Positions 43,059 to 52,677 of a stretch of 64,000 bases of DNA are shown piece by piece. Origin of the DNA: Altererythrobacter aquiaggeris (GTDB lineage Bacteria > Pseudomonadota > Alphaproteobacteria > Sphingomonadales > Sphingomonadaceae); NCBI RefSeq assembly GCF_037154015.1, contig NZ_JBANRL010000001.1, positions 2,418,001 to 2,482,000 on the forward strand. Direction: 5' to 3'. Under the pieces are notes generated by a model. That model made no database searches. It was not told the origin of the DNA and saw nothing but the letters and a program-made list of their open reading frames with translations. Each line of letters opens with the position of its first letter. The first letter of the stretch is position 1. The translations under genes were made by a program, and so were the position numbers.

Positions 43059-45899
43059 ATGTCAGAAAAACAGCATCTCTATCTGGTCGACGGATCGGCT
43101 TATATCTTTCGCGCTTACCACCGCTTGCCGCCGCTAACCGACAAGCGAGGTACGCCGGTTGGTGCGGTTTACGGATACACCACGATGCTGTGGAAGCTGG
43201 CGGAGGATTTGAACAAGGCCGATGGCCCGACCCATCTGGCCGTGATTCTCGACAAGGATTCGAAGAGCTTTCGTAACGATATCTATCCCGAATATAAGGC
43301 AAACCGCCCACCGCCGCCCGAAGACCTGGTGCCGCAATTCCCGCTTATCCGTGATGCGACAAGGGCGTTCAGCCTCGCGTGTATCGAGGAAGCGGGCCTC
43401 GAAGCCGACGATTTGATCGCATCATATGCCCGTACTGCGGCTGCACGCGGGTGGAACGTCACGATCGTGTCTTCGGACAAGGATCTGATGCAGCTTGTCG
43501 GCACTCATGCCGACAGCGGCGGCAAGATCGATATGCTCGATACCATGAAGAACGCGCGGATCGGGGTTGCCGAAGTAGAAGAAAAGTTCGGCGTAAGGCC
43601 GGAACTGGTTGGCGATGTTCTGGCGCTGATGGGCGATTCGGTTGATAATATACCCGGCATTTATGGCATTGGCCCCAAAACCGCGACCAAGCTGATCCAG
43701 GAACATGGCAGTCTGGCTGGTGCTCTGGATGCAGCGCCGGATATGAAAAAATCCAAGCTGAAGGAGCGGATGCTCGAAGGCCGCGAGATGGCGGAGCTCA
43801 GCCGTATTCTCGTTACGCTGAAGGAAGATTGCGATTTGCCGATCGCGATTGACGATTTCGCGCTCGAGACGATTCCGCAGGCGCCTTTGGCCGCATTTCT
43901 GGAGAAGCACGGATTTTCCAGCCTGTTGCGCCGGCTTGATGCCGGAAGCGGTAGCCCGGACCGCACAAATGATCTCGATCCGGCCAAGGTTGACAAACAA
44001 ACAGCGCCCGCATCGCTCCAAGGCAACAGCCAGCCGGCACCCGATATGCCCGCTGTCGATCGCAGCACATATGTTTGCGTGCAGGACATCGGCACTCTGC
44101 AAACGTGGGTTGACCGCGCATTTGCCGCCCGGCTGGTTGCCGTGGACACGGAGACCAGCGCGCTTGATGCAATCAGCGCGGATCTGGTGGGTATCAGTCT
44201 GGCGCTGGGGCCAAATGATGCGTGCTATATTCCGCTTGGCCATGGCGGAACCGATATGTTCGCTGAAAAGCCCGCGCAAATCGCCATGGAGGATGCCATG
44301 GCCGCTTTGAAACCGCTGCTGGAAAGCGATGCCGTGGTGAAAATCGGCCAGAACATCAAATATGACCTCAATGTGCTGGCCCGCCATGGCATCGATGTGT
44401 CCCCCGTGGATGACACGATGGTGATCAGTTTTGATCTTGACGCGGGGCGCTCGCTTGACGGGATCGGCGGCGGGCACGGAATGGACGGATTGAGCGAGCA
44501 GCACCTTGGCCACACCCCGCTCAGCTTCAAGGACGTGTGCGGAACCGGCAAGAAACAGATTTCGTTCGGCGAAGTTCCGCTCGACAAGGCGACCGCATAT
44601 GCCGCCGAAGACGCAGACGTAACGTGGCGGCTGCACAAACATCTGAAGCCGCGGCTCGCCATCGAACATTCCGCTATGGTTTACGAACGCGTCGATCGCC
44701 CGCTGATACCTGTCGTCGCGGGGATGGAGCGCCGGGGTATCAAGGTGGACCGCGAGGCGCTGGCCCGCCTGTCGGGTGAATTTGCCGTAAGTATTGCCGG
44801 GCTCGAGAAGCAAATTCACGAGGCTGCGGGTCAGGAATTCACCATCGGCAGCCCCAAACAGCTGGGCGACGTTTTATTCGACAAGCTGGGCTACAAAGGT
44901 GGGCGTAAGGGCAAAAGCGGGCAGTACTCCACCGATCAGGCCGTGCTGGAGAAGCTGGCCGGCGAAGGAGCGGGGGTCGCTACAAAAGTGCTTGAATGGC
45001 GCCAGCTTGCGAAACTCAAGAACACCTATACCGATGCGCTGCAAGCCGCGATCAATCCCGGCACCGGACGGGTTCATACATCCTATAGCCTCGTGGGCGC
45101 GCAGACCGGCAGATTGTCGTCCACCGACCCCAATCTGCAAAATATCCCGATCCGCACAGCGATCGGCCGCCAGATCCGCGAGGCGTTTGTGGCCGAAAAA
45201 GGCAATGTCCTACTCGCCGCCGATTACAGCCAGATCGAATTGCGACTGGCCGCCCATATGGCCGATGTCCCCGAATTGAAGGCGGCGTTTGCAGCAGGCG
45301 AGGATATTCACAACCGGACCGCGAACGAGCTGTTCGGCGAAGTAAACCGCGACACGCGCGCGCAGGCCAAGACGATCAATTTCGCGATTCTTTACGGCAT
45401 CAGCCGCTGGGGCCTCGCGGGCCGGCTGGAAGTCGAACCGGATGAAGCGCAGGCGATGATCGACCGTTATTTTGAACGGTTTCCCGGCATCCAGCGCTAT
45501 ATGCACTCAACCTTGGAGGGCGTGCGCGAGAAAGGCTATTCGCAAACGCTGTTCGGACGCAAGACGTGGTTTCCGCGCATATCGTCCAAAAACCAGAACG
45601 AGCGGCAAGGTAGCGAGCGGGCCGCGATCAATGCCCCGATCCAGGGTACCAGCGCCGATATCATCAAACGCGCAATGGTGCGGATGGAGCCGGCCCTGCG
45701 CGAGGCCGGGCTCGATAACGTCCAGATGCTGCTGCAAGTGCACGATGAACTGGTATTCGAAGTGCCCGAAGGCGATGTTGATGCGGCAAAGCCGGTGATC
45801 GAAGGGGTCATGGCTAATGCCGCGCAGCCCGCAGTCACTCTGGATGTGCCTTTGGGAATAGAAATCGGTCACGGTGCCAGTTGGGACGCAGCGCACTGA
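43059..45899 (+). CDS. polA: DNA polymerase I
   Basis: A 946-residue enzyme for Okazaki-fragment maturation and repair. All three modules are intact: the 5'-3' nuclease (residues about 1-290: YLVDGSAYIFRAYH, EADDLIASYAR, GDSVDNIPGIYGIGPKTA), the 3'-5' proofreading domain (VDTETSALD near 366, NIKYDLNVLARHG, and YAAEDADVTWRL keep the acidic residues, so proofreading should be active), and the polymerase (DYSQIELRLAAHM as motif A, INFAILYGIS as motif B, QVHDELVFEVP as motif C). ATG 43059. Confidence 0.97.
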   Translation: MSEKQHLYLVDGSAYIFRAYHRLPPLTDKRGTPVGAVYGYTTMLWKLAEDLNKADGPTHLAVILDKDSKSFRNDIYPEYKANRPPPPEDLVPQFPLIRDATRAFSLACIEEAGLEADDLIASYARTAAARGWNVTIVSSDKDLMQLVGTHADSGGKIDMLDTMKNARIGVAEVEEKFGVRPELVGDVLALMGDSVDNIPGIYGIGPKTATKLIQEHGSLAGALDAAPDMKKSKLKERMLEGREMAELSRILVTLKEDCDLPIAIDDFALETIPQAPLAAFLEKHGFSSLLRRLDAGSGSPDRTNDLDPAKVDKQTAPASLQGNSQPAPDMPAVDRSTYVCVQDIGTLQTWVDRAFAARLVAVDTETSALDAISADLVGISLALGPNDACYIPLGHGGTDMFAEKPAQIAMEDAMAALKPLLESDAVVKIGQNIKYDLNVLARHGIDVSPVDDTMVISFDLDAGRSLDGIGGGHGMDGLSEQHLGHTPLSFKDVCGTGKKQISFGEVPLDKATAYAAEDADVTWRLHKHLKPRLAIEHSAMVYERVDRPLIPVVAGMERRGIKVDREALARLSGEFAVSIAGLEKQIHEAAGQEFTIGSPKQLGDVLFDKLGYKGGRKGKSGQYSTDQAVLEKLAGEGAGVATKVLEWRQLAKLKNTYTDALQAAINPGTGRVHTSYSLVGAQTGRLSSTDPNLQNIPIRTAIGRQIREAFVAEKGNVLLAADYSQIELRLAAHMADVPELKAAFAAGEDIHNRTANELFGEVNRDTRAQAKTINFAILYGISRWGLAGRLEVEPDEAQAMIDRYFERFPGIQRYMHSTLEGVREKGYSQTLFGRKTWFPRISSKNQNERQGSERAAINAPIQGTSADIIKRAMVRMEPALREAGLDNVQMLLQVHDELVFEVPEGDVDAAKPVIEGVMANAAQPAVTLDVPLGIEIGHGASWDAAH

Positions 45900-45959
45900 T
45901 CTGCCAGGCCTGACCGCGGCGACTTGTCGCTTCGTGCGGCGCGCGGTAGGGGCCGCGGC

Positions 45960-47036
45960 ATGAACGATCTTATCAATGTGGCAGATCTGAATATCGGCTG
46001 GGACGAGACGACACGCGCTGTCATCGGGCTGGGTTTGGCGCTGGTTCTGGCGTTGCTACTGCACAAGGCGGTTTTCGCTATCCTGTTCAGGATCGCACAG
46101 CGTACGACCACCGATAACGACCGGATACTGTTTGAACGGCTTTACCGCCCGCTGCGCTGGTCATTTGTCGCCATAGCCATATCGATTCTGGCCGAAGCCA
46201 ATTCGCTGGTCGAATGGGTGTGGGATGGTGCAGCCCGGTTTGTCGTACCCGCGCTGCTTGGCTGGGTCGCGCTGACACTGGTGCGCGCGTTTGCCTATAC
46301 GGTCGAAATTCGCGAATTGCCCTCACAGGATCTGGCCGAGGAACGCAGCCGTAAAACGCGGGTCCAAATCCTGAGCCGTGTGGCTGCCTTTGCGATCATC
46401 TTTGTCACCGTCGGCCTGATACTGCTGGGCATTCCGCAGGTCCGCAATATCGGCGTAACTCTGGTGGCATCGGCAGGTCTGGCAGCACTGGCAGTGGGTG
46501 CCGCCGCCCAGCCGGCGCTGAAATCGCTGATATCGGGATTGCAAATGGCCATAACCGAGCCTCTGCGGCTGGGCGATCTGGTGGTGGTGGATGGCCATAC
46601 GGGCCGGGTCGAAGAAATCCGGATGAGTTTTGTGGTCGTTCGCACGTGGGATGAACGTGTCGTCATTGTCCCGACCAGCCGCTTTCTGGATGACAGTTTC
46701 GAAAACTGGTCGCGCTCCAACGAAATGCTGACCGGCCCTGTTTACCTCCACCTCGACCCTGCGACCCCGATTGCGCCGATCCGCGCAGAATTCGAACGCT
46801 TCGTGAAAGGTCATGAGGATTGGGACGGCCGCACCGTTCAGATGCTGATGACCCAAGCACATCCCGAATCGATCGAGCTCAGGCTGGCGGTCAGCTCGAA
46901 TTCCATCGCTACGCTGTGGCAGCTTCGCTGCAAAATACGCGAGCACATGATTGACTGGCTGCGGCGCGAAATGCCCGACGCGCTTATCCATCACCGGCTT
47001 GAAGTCGAAGCAGCCAATGCGAAGGTAGCAAAATAG
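45960..47036 (+). CDS. MscS-type mechanosensitive channel
   Basis: A 358-residue membrane protein with four to five N-terminal spans. The pore helix is GVTLVASAGLAALAVGAAAQPALKSLISG, in the Gly/Ala-rich MscS TM3 style, followed by the beta-domain GDLVVVDGHTGRVEEIRMSFVVVRTWDERVVIVPTSRF. It opens under membrane tension to release solutes at osmotic down-shock. ATG 45960 follows GGTAGGGG; the open extension before it is rejected. Confidence 0.85.
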   Translation: MNDLINVADLNIGWDETTRAVIGLGLALVLALLLHKAVFAILFRIAQRTTTDNDRILFERLYRPLRWSFVAIAISILAEANSLVEWVWDGAARFVVPALLGWVALTLVRAFAYTVEIRELPSQDLAEERSRKTRVQILSRVAAFAIIFVTVGLILLGIPQVRNIGVTLVASAGLAALAVGAAAQPALKSLISGLQMAITEPLRLGDLVVVDGHTGRVEEIRMSFVVVRTWDERVVIVPTSRFLDDSFENWSRSNEMLTGPVYLHLDPATPIAPIRAEFERFVKGHEDWDGRTVQMLMTQAHPESIELRLAVSSNSIATLWQLRCKIREHMIDWLRREMPDALIHHRLEVEAANAKVAK

Positions 47037-47046
47037 CCACCTTCGC
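47019..47046. terminator. Hairpin at the end of the MscS gene, possible terminator
   Basis: GCGAAGGT and ACCTTCGC form a perfect 8-bp stem spanning the MscS stop codon, between convergent genes. There is no T run, so function as a terminator is uncertain. Confidence 0.35.
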
Positions 47047-47054
47047 ACTGCGGT

Positions 47055-49361
47055 CTAATCGTGCTTCTTGTCGCGGGTCGATTCGATCATGCCGTCGTGA
47101 ACAAAGCCGATCGGGTGCACCGATGATGCGCGCATTTTCAGCTCGCCTTTGATGTTGGCGTATTCCTCCTCCATCTTTTCCGTAACGGTGGCGCGCGAAT
47201 CTTTCAGCGCTTCGGTAAAGTCGGCGCCCGTTACGCTCTTGGCGCCGGGCCCGCTACGCCGGATCGCGACGAGGCCGGCACGGCGCACCACATCTTCCAG
47301 ATCGGCACCGGTAAAACGTGTGGTTTGAGCCGCAATTTTACCCAGATCGACGCTTTTTGCGATCGGCATATTGCGGGTGTGGATTTTCAGAATATGCTCC
47401 CGGCCCTTTTCGTCGGGCGTGCCGACATAAACCAGTTCGTCAAACCGGCCGGGACGCAGCAGCGCCGGATCGACCAGAGCGGGCCGATTGGTGGCGCCGA
47501 TCACGACCACCGACTGCAATTCTTCCATCCCGTCCATTTCGGCCAGAATCGTGTTGACGACGCGTGCGGTCACCTGCGGTTCCGCGCTGCCCGACCCGCG
47601 AGCCGGCACCAGACTATCGATCTCGTCGATAAAGATAACGCAGGGGGCAACCGCGCGTGCACGGGCGAACATCTTGGCAATTTGCTGTTCGCTTTCACCA
47701 AACCATTTGCTGAGCAGATCACTGCTTTTCATCGAGATGAAGTTGGCCTGCGCTTCTTTGGCTACAGCTTTGGCAAGCAGTGTCTTGCCCGTACCGGGAG
47801 GCCCGTAAAGCAGGAAGCCCTTGGCGGGACGGATGCCCAGCCGGCGGAACGTATCAGGATTTTTCAGCGGCAGTTCGATGCCTTCGTGCAATTTATCGCG
47901 CGCATCGTCGAGGCCGCCCAGATCATCCCAGCCGACATCGGGCACCTGAACCATGACTTCGCGCATGGCAGATGGCTGCACGCGCTTGAGCGCTTCGACA
48001 AAATCTTCGCGCGTGACGCTCAGTTCAGCAAGCACTTCGGGCGGAATGGTGCGTTCATCCAGATCGAGCTTGGGCATGATCCGGCGCACCGCTTCGATCG
48101 CAGCTTCGCGTGTGAGCGCCGCAAGGTCGGCACCGACAAAGCCGTGCGTCGTGCGCGCCAGTTCTTTCAGATCGACCTGATCGCCCAGTGGCATACCGCG
48201 GGTGTGGATCGCCAGAATTTCACGGCGACCGGATTCGTCGGGGACACCGATCACAATCTCGCGGTCGAAACGGCCGGGCCGGCGCAGCGCTTCGTCGATA
48301 GCATCGGGCCGGTTGGTGGCCGCGATAATGACCAGATTTACCCGCGATTCCAGCCCGTCCATCAGCGTCAGCAGTTGGGCGACAAGGCGCTTTTCCGCTT
48401 CGCCCTGGACCTGCTCGCGCTTGGGCGCAATCGAATCGATTTCGTCTATGAAAATAATCGCCGGAGCAGCGCGCGCCGCTTCTTCGAACACTTCGCGCAG
48501 GCGCTTCTCGCTCTCGCCATAGGCCGAACCCATGATTTCAGGGCCGTTTATCGTGAAGAACTGGGCATCGCTTTCATTGGCAACCGCCTGCGCAAGCCGG
48601 GTCTTGCCGGTGCCCGGTGGCCCATGCAGCAACACGCCGCGCGGCGGATCGACACCCAGCCGCGTAAAGATTTCGGGAAAGCGCAGCGGCAATTCGACCA
48701 TTTCACGCAGTTGCTGGATGGTATCGCCCATCCCCCCGACATCGTCGTAATTCACAACTGCGCGGCGATCGTCGGCCTCGGCAAACTCGGCGCGTAATTC
48801 GACTTCGGTGTTTTCGTCGATATGCACCACGCCCTTGGGCACTGTGGAGACGACCCGCAGGCGTATCTGGGTAAGCGCATAGGCAGGCTGGTTGAACATC
48901 CTGCGCACTTCGTCGGGCATATTCTGGACCGGCTGCTGGCCGGTTGTCGCCACCAGATCGCCGGTAATCAGCGGTTTGCGAAAGAAATTGCGCTTCAGCG
49001 CCTGCGTGGGGCCCTGCAGCCGCATTTCCCGCTGGGCGGGCGCAAACACCACCCGCGTCGCCGCGCGCGATTCGATTTTGGCAATTTTGACATGCTCGCC
49101 GGACCCGGTTTCGGCATTGGCCCGCTGCAGTCCGTCCAGCCGCACCACATCGAGCGCCTGATCTTCGGGATAGGCTGGTGCAGCAATGGCGGGGGTGGAA
49201 CGTTTGCCGGTGATTTCAACCAGATCGCCTTCGGTAATACCCAGCGCCTGAAACGCGCTCTTGGGTATCCGGGCGATACCCTGACCGCTTTCTTCCTGCC
49301 GGGCTGCCGCAACCTGCAACCTGACATTCTTATTTTCGATAGCGGCGTCCGCATCAGCCAT
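47055..49361 (-). CDS. Cdc48/p97/VAT-type AAA ATPase
   Basis: A 768-residue protein with the full archaeal/eukaryotic Cdc48 plan. An N-terminal double-psi barrel and CDC48 domain 2 (residues about 10-190: [22 protein letters not shown]) are followed by AAA domain D1 ([12 protein letters not shown] near 253, [12 protein letters not shown]) and D2 ([14 protein letters not shown] near 525, [13 protein letters not shown]). Each domain has an arginine-finger region ([18 protein letters not shown]). Hexamers of this family unfold proteins. Bacterial partners are unknown. SD-like AGGGAAG precedes ATG 49361. No adaptor or protease gene adjoins it. Confidence 0.93.
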   Translation of the reverse strand: MADADAAIENKNVRLQVAAARQEESGQGIARIPKSAFQALGITEGDLVEITGKRSTPAIAAPAYPEDQALDVVRLDGLQRANAETGSGEHVKIAKIESRAATRVVFAPAQREMRLQGPTQALKRNFFRKPLITGDLVATTGQQPVQNMPDEVRRMFNQPAYALTQIRLRVVSTVPKGVVHIDENTEVELRAEFAEADDRRAVVNYDDVGGMGDTIQQLREMVELPLRFPEIFTRLGVDPPRGVLLHGPPGTGKTRLAQAVANESDAQFFTINGPEIMGSAYGESEKRLREVFEEAARAAPAIIFIDEIDSIAPKREQVQGEAEKRLVAQLLTLMDGLESRVNLVIIAATNRPDAIDEALRRPGRFDREIVIGVPDESGRREILAIHTRGMPLGDQVDLKELARTTHGFVGADLAALTREAAIEAVRRIMPKLDLDERTIPPEVLAELSVTREDFVEALKRVQPSAMREVMVQVPDVGWDDLGGLDDARDKLHEGIELPLKNPDTFRRLGIRPAKGFLLYGPPGTGKTLLAKAVAKEAQANFISMKSSDLLSKWFGESEQQIAKMFARARAVAPCVIFIDEIDSLVPARGSGSAEPQVTARVVNTILAEMDGMEELQSVVVIGATNRPALVDPALLRPGRFDELVYVGTPDEKGREHILKIHTRNMPIAKSVDLGKIAAQTTRFTGADLEDVVRRAGLVAIRRSGPGAKSVTGADFTEALKDSRATVTEKMEEEYANIKGELKMRASSVHPIGFVHDGMIESTRDKKHD

Positions 49362-49400
49362 CAGGCAAACTTCCCTGTCCAGTGTAAATCTTTCAGCCCA

Positions 49401-49429
49401 CAGCTAGGGTGGAGTGACCGGCATTTCAA
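49401..49429 (-). promoter_or_regulatory. Possible promoter of the cdc48-type gene
   Basis: On the minus strand TTGAAA (49429-49424) and TAGCTG (49406-49401) are 17 bases apart, about 40 bases before the ATG. The -10 match is weak. If real, the ATPase does not depend on the small-RNA promoter further upstream. Confidence 0.35.
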
Positions 49430-49483
49430 ATGGTCTGTCCAAATGGGGGAACGGCCGAGAGCGGTTTACGCACGAGTGCGGTC

Positions 49484-49551
49484 AAAAAAATGGCCCGGAC
49501 GGAGAACCGGCCGGGCCTTGGAAGTTTTGGGAGAGGATGCCTAAAAAGGCC
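49484..49551 (-). ncRNA. Candidate trans-acting small RNA (about 67 nt)
   Basis: A short minus-strand unit with its own promoter at 49557-49585 and an intrinsic terminator. The terminator is GGCCCGG-x-CGG / CCG-x-CCGGGCC with a 4-base loop, then A and seven T (49490-49484). The predicted RNA starts near GGCCTTTTTAGGC (a small 4-bp hairpin), has a single-stranded middle containing TCCTCTCCC (complement of 49529-49537), and ends in the terminator. A C-rich anti-Shine-Dalgarno seed is typical of alphaproteobacterial regulatory RNAs. No protein longer than 37 codons fits. An alternative is an attenuated leader of the downstream cdc48 gene. Confidence 0.55.
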
Positions 49552-49556
49552 TGCCC

Positions 49557-49585
49557 TATATGTTGGAAAGCGCATTTTTGTGCAA
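49557..49585 (-). promoter_or_regulatory. Promoter of the candidate small RNA
   Basis: On the minus strand TTGCAC (49585-49580), exactly 17 bases, CATATA (49562-49557). The predicted start is about 49550. Confidence 0.6.
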
Positions 49586-49730
49586 GTGCGAAAAGAGCAC
49601 GTTCAGTTGCGTTTTACGCAACTCTGATTTGATCTGGCGCGCGGAACGCGAGGTCAGGCGTGGTGACATGGCTGTGACAAAACCCTAAGATACATCAGAC
49701 GGCTGACTGCCTGTGACTGAGGATGCGCGA

Positions 49731-50438
49731 ATGAAGAAAATCTTCCCCGATGCCGCTGCTGCACTGGACGGCATACTGGCCGATAATATGCTGATCGCTT
49801 CGGGCGGATTCGGTTTGTGCGGTATTCCCGAACGGCTGCTGACCGCCATCAGGGACAGCGGCGTCAAAGGCCTTGTGTTCGCAAGCAACAATGCCGGGAT
49901 CGATAATGAGGGCATCGGAATGTTGCTGCGGACCAGGCAGGTCGCCAAGATGATCAGTTCCTATGTCGGCGAAAACAAGGAATTCGAGCGGCAGTTTCTG
50001 TCGGGCGAGCTGGAAGTCGAATTTTGCCCGCAAGGTACGCTGGCCGAAAGGATGCGCGCCGGCGGCGCGGGCATACCGGGCTTTTACACTAAAACGGGCG
50101 TCGGCACGCAGGTAGCCGAAGGAAAGGACGTCAGAAACTTCCGCGGTGAAGACTATATCCTCGAAGAAGGTATCTTTGCCGACCTTGCCATCGTGAAAGC
50201 ATGGAAAGCCGACGAAACGGGCAATCTGGTGTTCCGCAAGACTGCCCGGAATTTCAACCTGCCCGCCGCCACGTGCGGCAAATTCTGCGTTGCCGAAGTG
50301 GAGGAAATCGTCCCGACCGGATCGCTGGACGCAGACTGTATCCATTTGCCGGGCGTTTACGTGCAGCGGATGATTGTCGGCGCGCCCTACGACAAGAAAA
50401 TTGAATTCAGGACTGTGCGCGAGCGGGAAGCCGCCTGA
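49731..50438 (+). CDS. scoA: 3-oxoacid CoA-transferase, subunit A
   Basis: The 235-residue alpha subunit of a family I CoA transferase that moves CoA between succinyl-CoA and acetoacetate or a related keto acid. Family features are MIASGGFGLCGIPERLL, ASNNAGIDNEGIG, and FCPQGTLAERMRAGGAGIPGFYT. ATG 49731 follows GAGGA; an in-frame GTG at 49713 is less likely. Its stop overlaps the start of an unrelated lipoprotein gene (TGATG), and scoB only follows 1 kb later. Confidence 0.92.
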   Translation: MKKIFPDAAAALDGILADNMLIASGGFGLCGIPERLLTAIRDSGVKGLVFASNNAGIDNEGIGMLLRTRQVAKMISSYVGENKEFERQFLSGELEVEFCPQGTLAERMRAGGAGIPGFYTKTGVGTQVAEGKDVRNFRGEDYILEEGIFADLAIVKAWKADETGNLVFRKTARNFNLPAATCGKFCVAEVEEIVPTGSLDADCIHLPGVYVQRMIVGAPYDKKIEFRTVREREAA

Positions 50439-51343
50439 TGAAAGCCGGGCTGGGGATGGCGGCGTTAGCTTTGTCTTTGCTGAATGGCGGCTGCGTGGCC
50501 GCGTTGCTGCCGATTGCGGCGGCAGGCGCCATGTCCACTGTGCAGAAACCGGCCGCCCCGAACCTCGCCCCGAACCTCGCCCCGAACCGCGCCGGGACCG
50601 CGGGCGCCCCGGCTTTTGAAATCGCGGATGCAGGCGATGTCGTTTCGCCCGATCCCGTGATGCGGCAGCTGCCCGGAAAAAATATCGCGGCGCCGCCAGC
50701 CGAACCCGCTTACGAAGTTCTGGAAATAACCGAACTGCCCGCTCCAATGGCCGGCAATACAGCTGGCCCGGCTGGGGAAACCGGCTCCTACACCGCTTTC
50801 ACGGATTTTGCGGTCAAGCGGGCGCAAGAGGATGCCGGCCTGGCGCGGCGACCATCGGCCATTTTGCAAAATCCCTCGCGCCTCGATGGTAAGACGCAGC
50901 TGTGCGGCAGGCAGCCGCCTGCCGTTCTGATTGACTTTGATCCCGACGATGACGTCTTCGATCCCTCCGCCCCCGGGACAATCAGCCGCGATTTGCAGAA
51001 CGCACTTGGTACATTGGCCGACAATTCGATCGAGGTGTTATGGATTTCCGATCTGCCGGAAAATTTCGCCGGCGAAGTCGTGAACGCGATGCGGAAGTCG
51101 GGTATTTCGCGCGTGGACGGGTCGGCCTTACTGTTGGGCGCCGGAGAGGCGGGCCGCAAACAACTGCTGCGCGAACGCGCGGCAAACCGGTACTGCATTG
51201 TGGCAATTGCGGGCGACGAAAAGGGCGATTTCGACGAGATGTATTACTATTTGCGCGACCCCGATTCAGCGATCCGGCTGGAACCCTTGTTCGGTAACGG
51301 GTGGTTCCTTGCCCCTGCGCCATTTTTACAATCGGGGTCGTGA
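50438..51343 (+). CDS. Lipoprotein-like HAD-superfamily protein inserted between scoA and scoB
   Basis: A 301-residue protein starting with a lipoprotein-like signal (MKAGLGMAALALSLLNGGC, Cys19; the box is imperfect). After an Ala/Pro-rich linker with three 12-base repeats, residues about 165-290 resemble HAD phosphatases of the acid-phosphatase type: LIDFDPDDDVFD as motif I, VLWISDLP as motif II, RKQLLRER as motif III, and AGDEKGDFDEMY as motif IV. Translation is coupled to scoA. Assignment to HAD is by motif only. A link to CoA-transferase chemistry is not obvious. Confidence 0.6.
   Translation: MKAGLGMAALALSLLNGGCVAALLPIAAAGAMSTVQKPAAPNLAPNLAPNRAGTAGAPAFEIADAGDVVSPDPVMRQLPGKNIAAPPAEPAYEVLEITELPAPMAGNTAGPAGETGSYTAFTDFAVKRAQEDAGLARRPSAILQNPSRLDGKTQLCGRQPPAVLIDFDPDDDVFDPSAPGTISRDLQNALGTLADNSIEVLWISDLPENFAGEVVNAMRKSGISRVDGSALLLGAGEAGRKQLLRERAANRYCIVAIAGDEKGDFDEMYYYLRDPDSAIRLEPLFGNGWFLAPAPFLQSGS
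50557..50592 (+). repeat. Three 12-bp tandem repeats in the lipoprotein linker
   Basis: CCCGAACCTCGC occurs twice exactly and a third time as CCCGAACCGCGC, encoding Pro-Asn-Leu-Ala repeats. In-frame units like this can vary in number by slippage. Confidence 0.85.
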
Positions 51344-51402
51344 GCGCGATAACAGACTGCCGATCGCGGCCGAAAAGCAATTGACTGAGGTGAAACAAGA
51401 CA

Positions 51403-52038
51403 ATGCCATGGGATAGAAACCAGATGGCCGCACGGGCGGCCCGAGAACTTGAAGATGGCTATTATGTCAATCTGGGGATCGGCATTCCGACGCTGGTCGC
51501 AAACCATATTCCCGCCGGTATCGACGTCACGCTGCAAAGCGAGAACGGCATGCTCGGTATCGGTCCGTTTCCGCTGGACGGCGAGGAAGATGCCGACCTG
51601 ATCAATGCCGGCAAGCAGACGATCAGCGAACTCCCGCAATCGGCCTATTTCGACAGCGCCGCCAGCTTTGCGATGATCCGCGGCGGCCATATCGACCTGA
51701 CGGTGCTGGGCGCGATGGAAGTGGCCGAAAACGGCGATATCGCCAACTGGATGATTCCCGGCAAGATGATCAAGGGGATGGGCGGCGCGATGGATCTGGT
51801 CGCGGGTGTCAAAAAAATAATCGTGGTGATGGATCACTGCGCCAAGGACGGCAGCCCCAAATTCATTCCCCGTTGCACCCTGCCGCTGACCGGCCAGAAT
51901 GTCGTCGATATGATCATCACCGATCTCGCGGTATTTCGCCGGGCCGATCATGACAGCCCCTTCAGGCTGATCGAACTCGCGCCGGGCGTCACAGCTGAAG
52001 ATATCACCGCCAAAACAACCGCCTCTTTCGAAAGCTGA
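51403..52038 (+). CDS. scoB: 3-oxoacid CoA-transferase, subunit B
   Basis: The 211-residue beta subunit. The catalytic glutamate lies in [29 protein letters not shown] and [19 protein letters not shown] are also typical. It pairs with the product of scoA, from which it is separated by the HAD-like gene. ATG 51403 with GAGG upstream. Confidence 0.93.
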   Translation: MPWDRNQMAARAARELEDGYYVNLGIGIPTLVANHIPAGIDVTLQSENGMLGIGPFPLDGEEDADLINAGKQTISELPQSAYFDSAASFAMIRGGHIDLTVLGAMEVAENGDIANWMIPGKMIKGMGGAMDLVAGVKKIIVVMDHCAKDGSPKFIPRCTLPLTGQNVVDMIITDLAVFRRADHDSPFRLIELAPGVTAEDITAKTTASFES

Positions 52039-52043
52039 ACCCC

Positions 52044-52670
52044 ATGAGCATTACCATCCATCACCTGCGCATTTCGCGCTCTACGCGGATCATCTGGCTC
52101 GCGGAAGAACTGGGGCTCGATTACGAACTGGTCTGCCATGACCGCGATCCGCAAACTTTCCGCTCGCCGCCATCGCTCGCCGAAGTGCATCCCATGTCCA
52201 AGGCTCCGGCCGTCGTGATCGACGGAAACGTGGTGGTGGAATCGGGCGCGATCATCGAATTCATGACCGAGAAATACGGCAACGGGAAACTGACCCATGC
52301 CGCGGGCGACGCGGCACGCGCCGAATATCTCGAATGGATGCATTTTTCCGAAGGCACACTGGGTATGCCGATGATCATGCGGATGCTTGGCCCGCGCATG
52401 GGCCTGCCCGAAGGCGCATTGGCATGGATGGATGCGGAACTGGTCAAACAGCTCGACCATGTAGAGCGGCATCTGGAAGGGCGCGAATATCTGTGCGGCG
52501 ATAATTTCACCGGCGCCGATATCAACCTTTCATATATGCTCGAACACGCAGAGGGTATGGGCCTGCTATCCACCCGCCCCAACACGGCGCGGTACCAGAA
52601 GTCCCTGAAATCGCGCCCTGCCTATAAAAAAGCGATCGAGCTGGGCGGACCGGTAACACTTGCCCGCTGA
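52044..52670 (+). CDS. Glutathione S-transferase family protein
   Basis: A 208-residue two-domain GST. The thioredoxin-like N-terminal half has SRSTRIIWLAEELGLDYEL and the glutathione-binding turn SKAPAVVIDGNVVVESGAI; the helical C-terminal half has GDNFTGADINLSYML. It starts 6 bases after scoB. The substrate is unknown. Confidence 0.88.
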   Translation: MSITIHHLRISRSTRIIWLAEELGLDYELVCHDRDPQTFRSPPSLAEVHPMSKAPAVVIDGNVVVESGAIIEFMTEKYGNGKLTHAAGDAARAEYLEWMHFSEGTLGMPMIMRMLGPRMGLPEGALAWMDAELVKQLDHVERHLEGREYLCGDNFTGADINLSYMLEHAEGMGLLSTRPNTARYQKSLKSRPAYKKAIELGGPVTLAR

Positions 52671-52677
52671 TAGCCCG

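Noticed and set aside
49556-49669. 37-codon basic ORF on the minus strand before the small-RNA promoter
   Set aside because: No ribosome-binding site, and its 3' half overlaps the promoter elements. Nothing supports translation.
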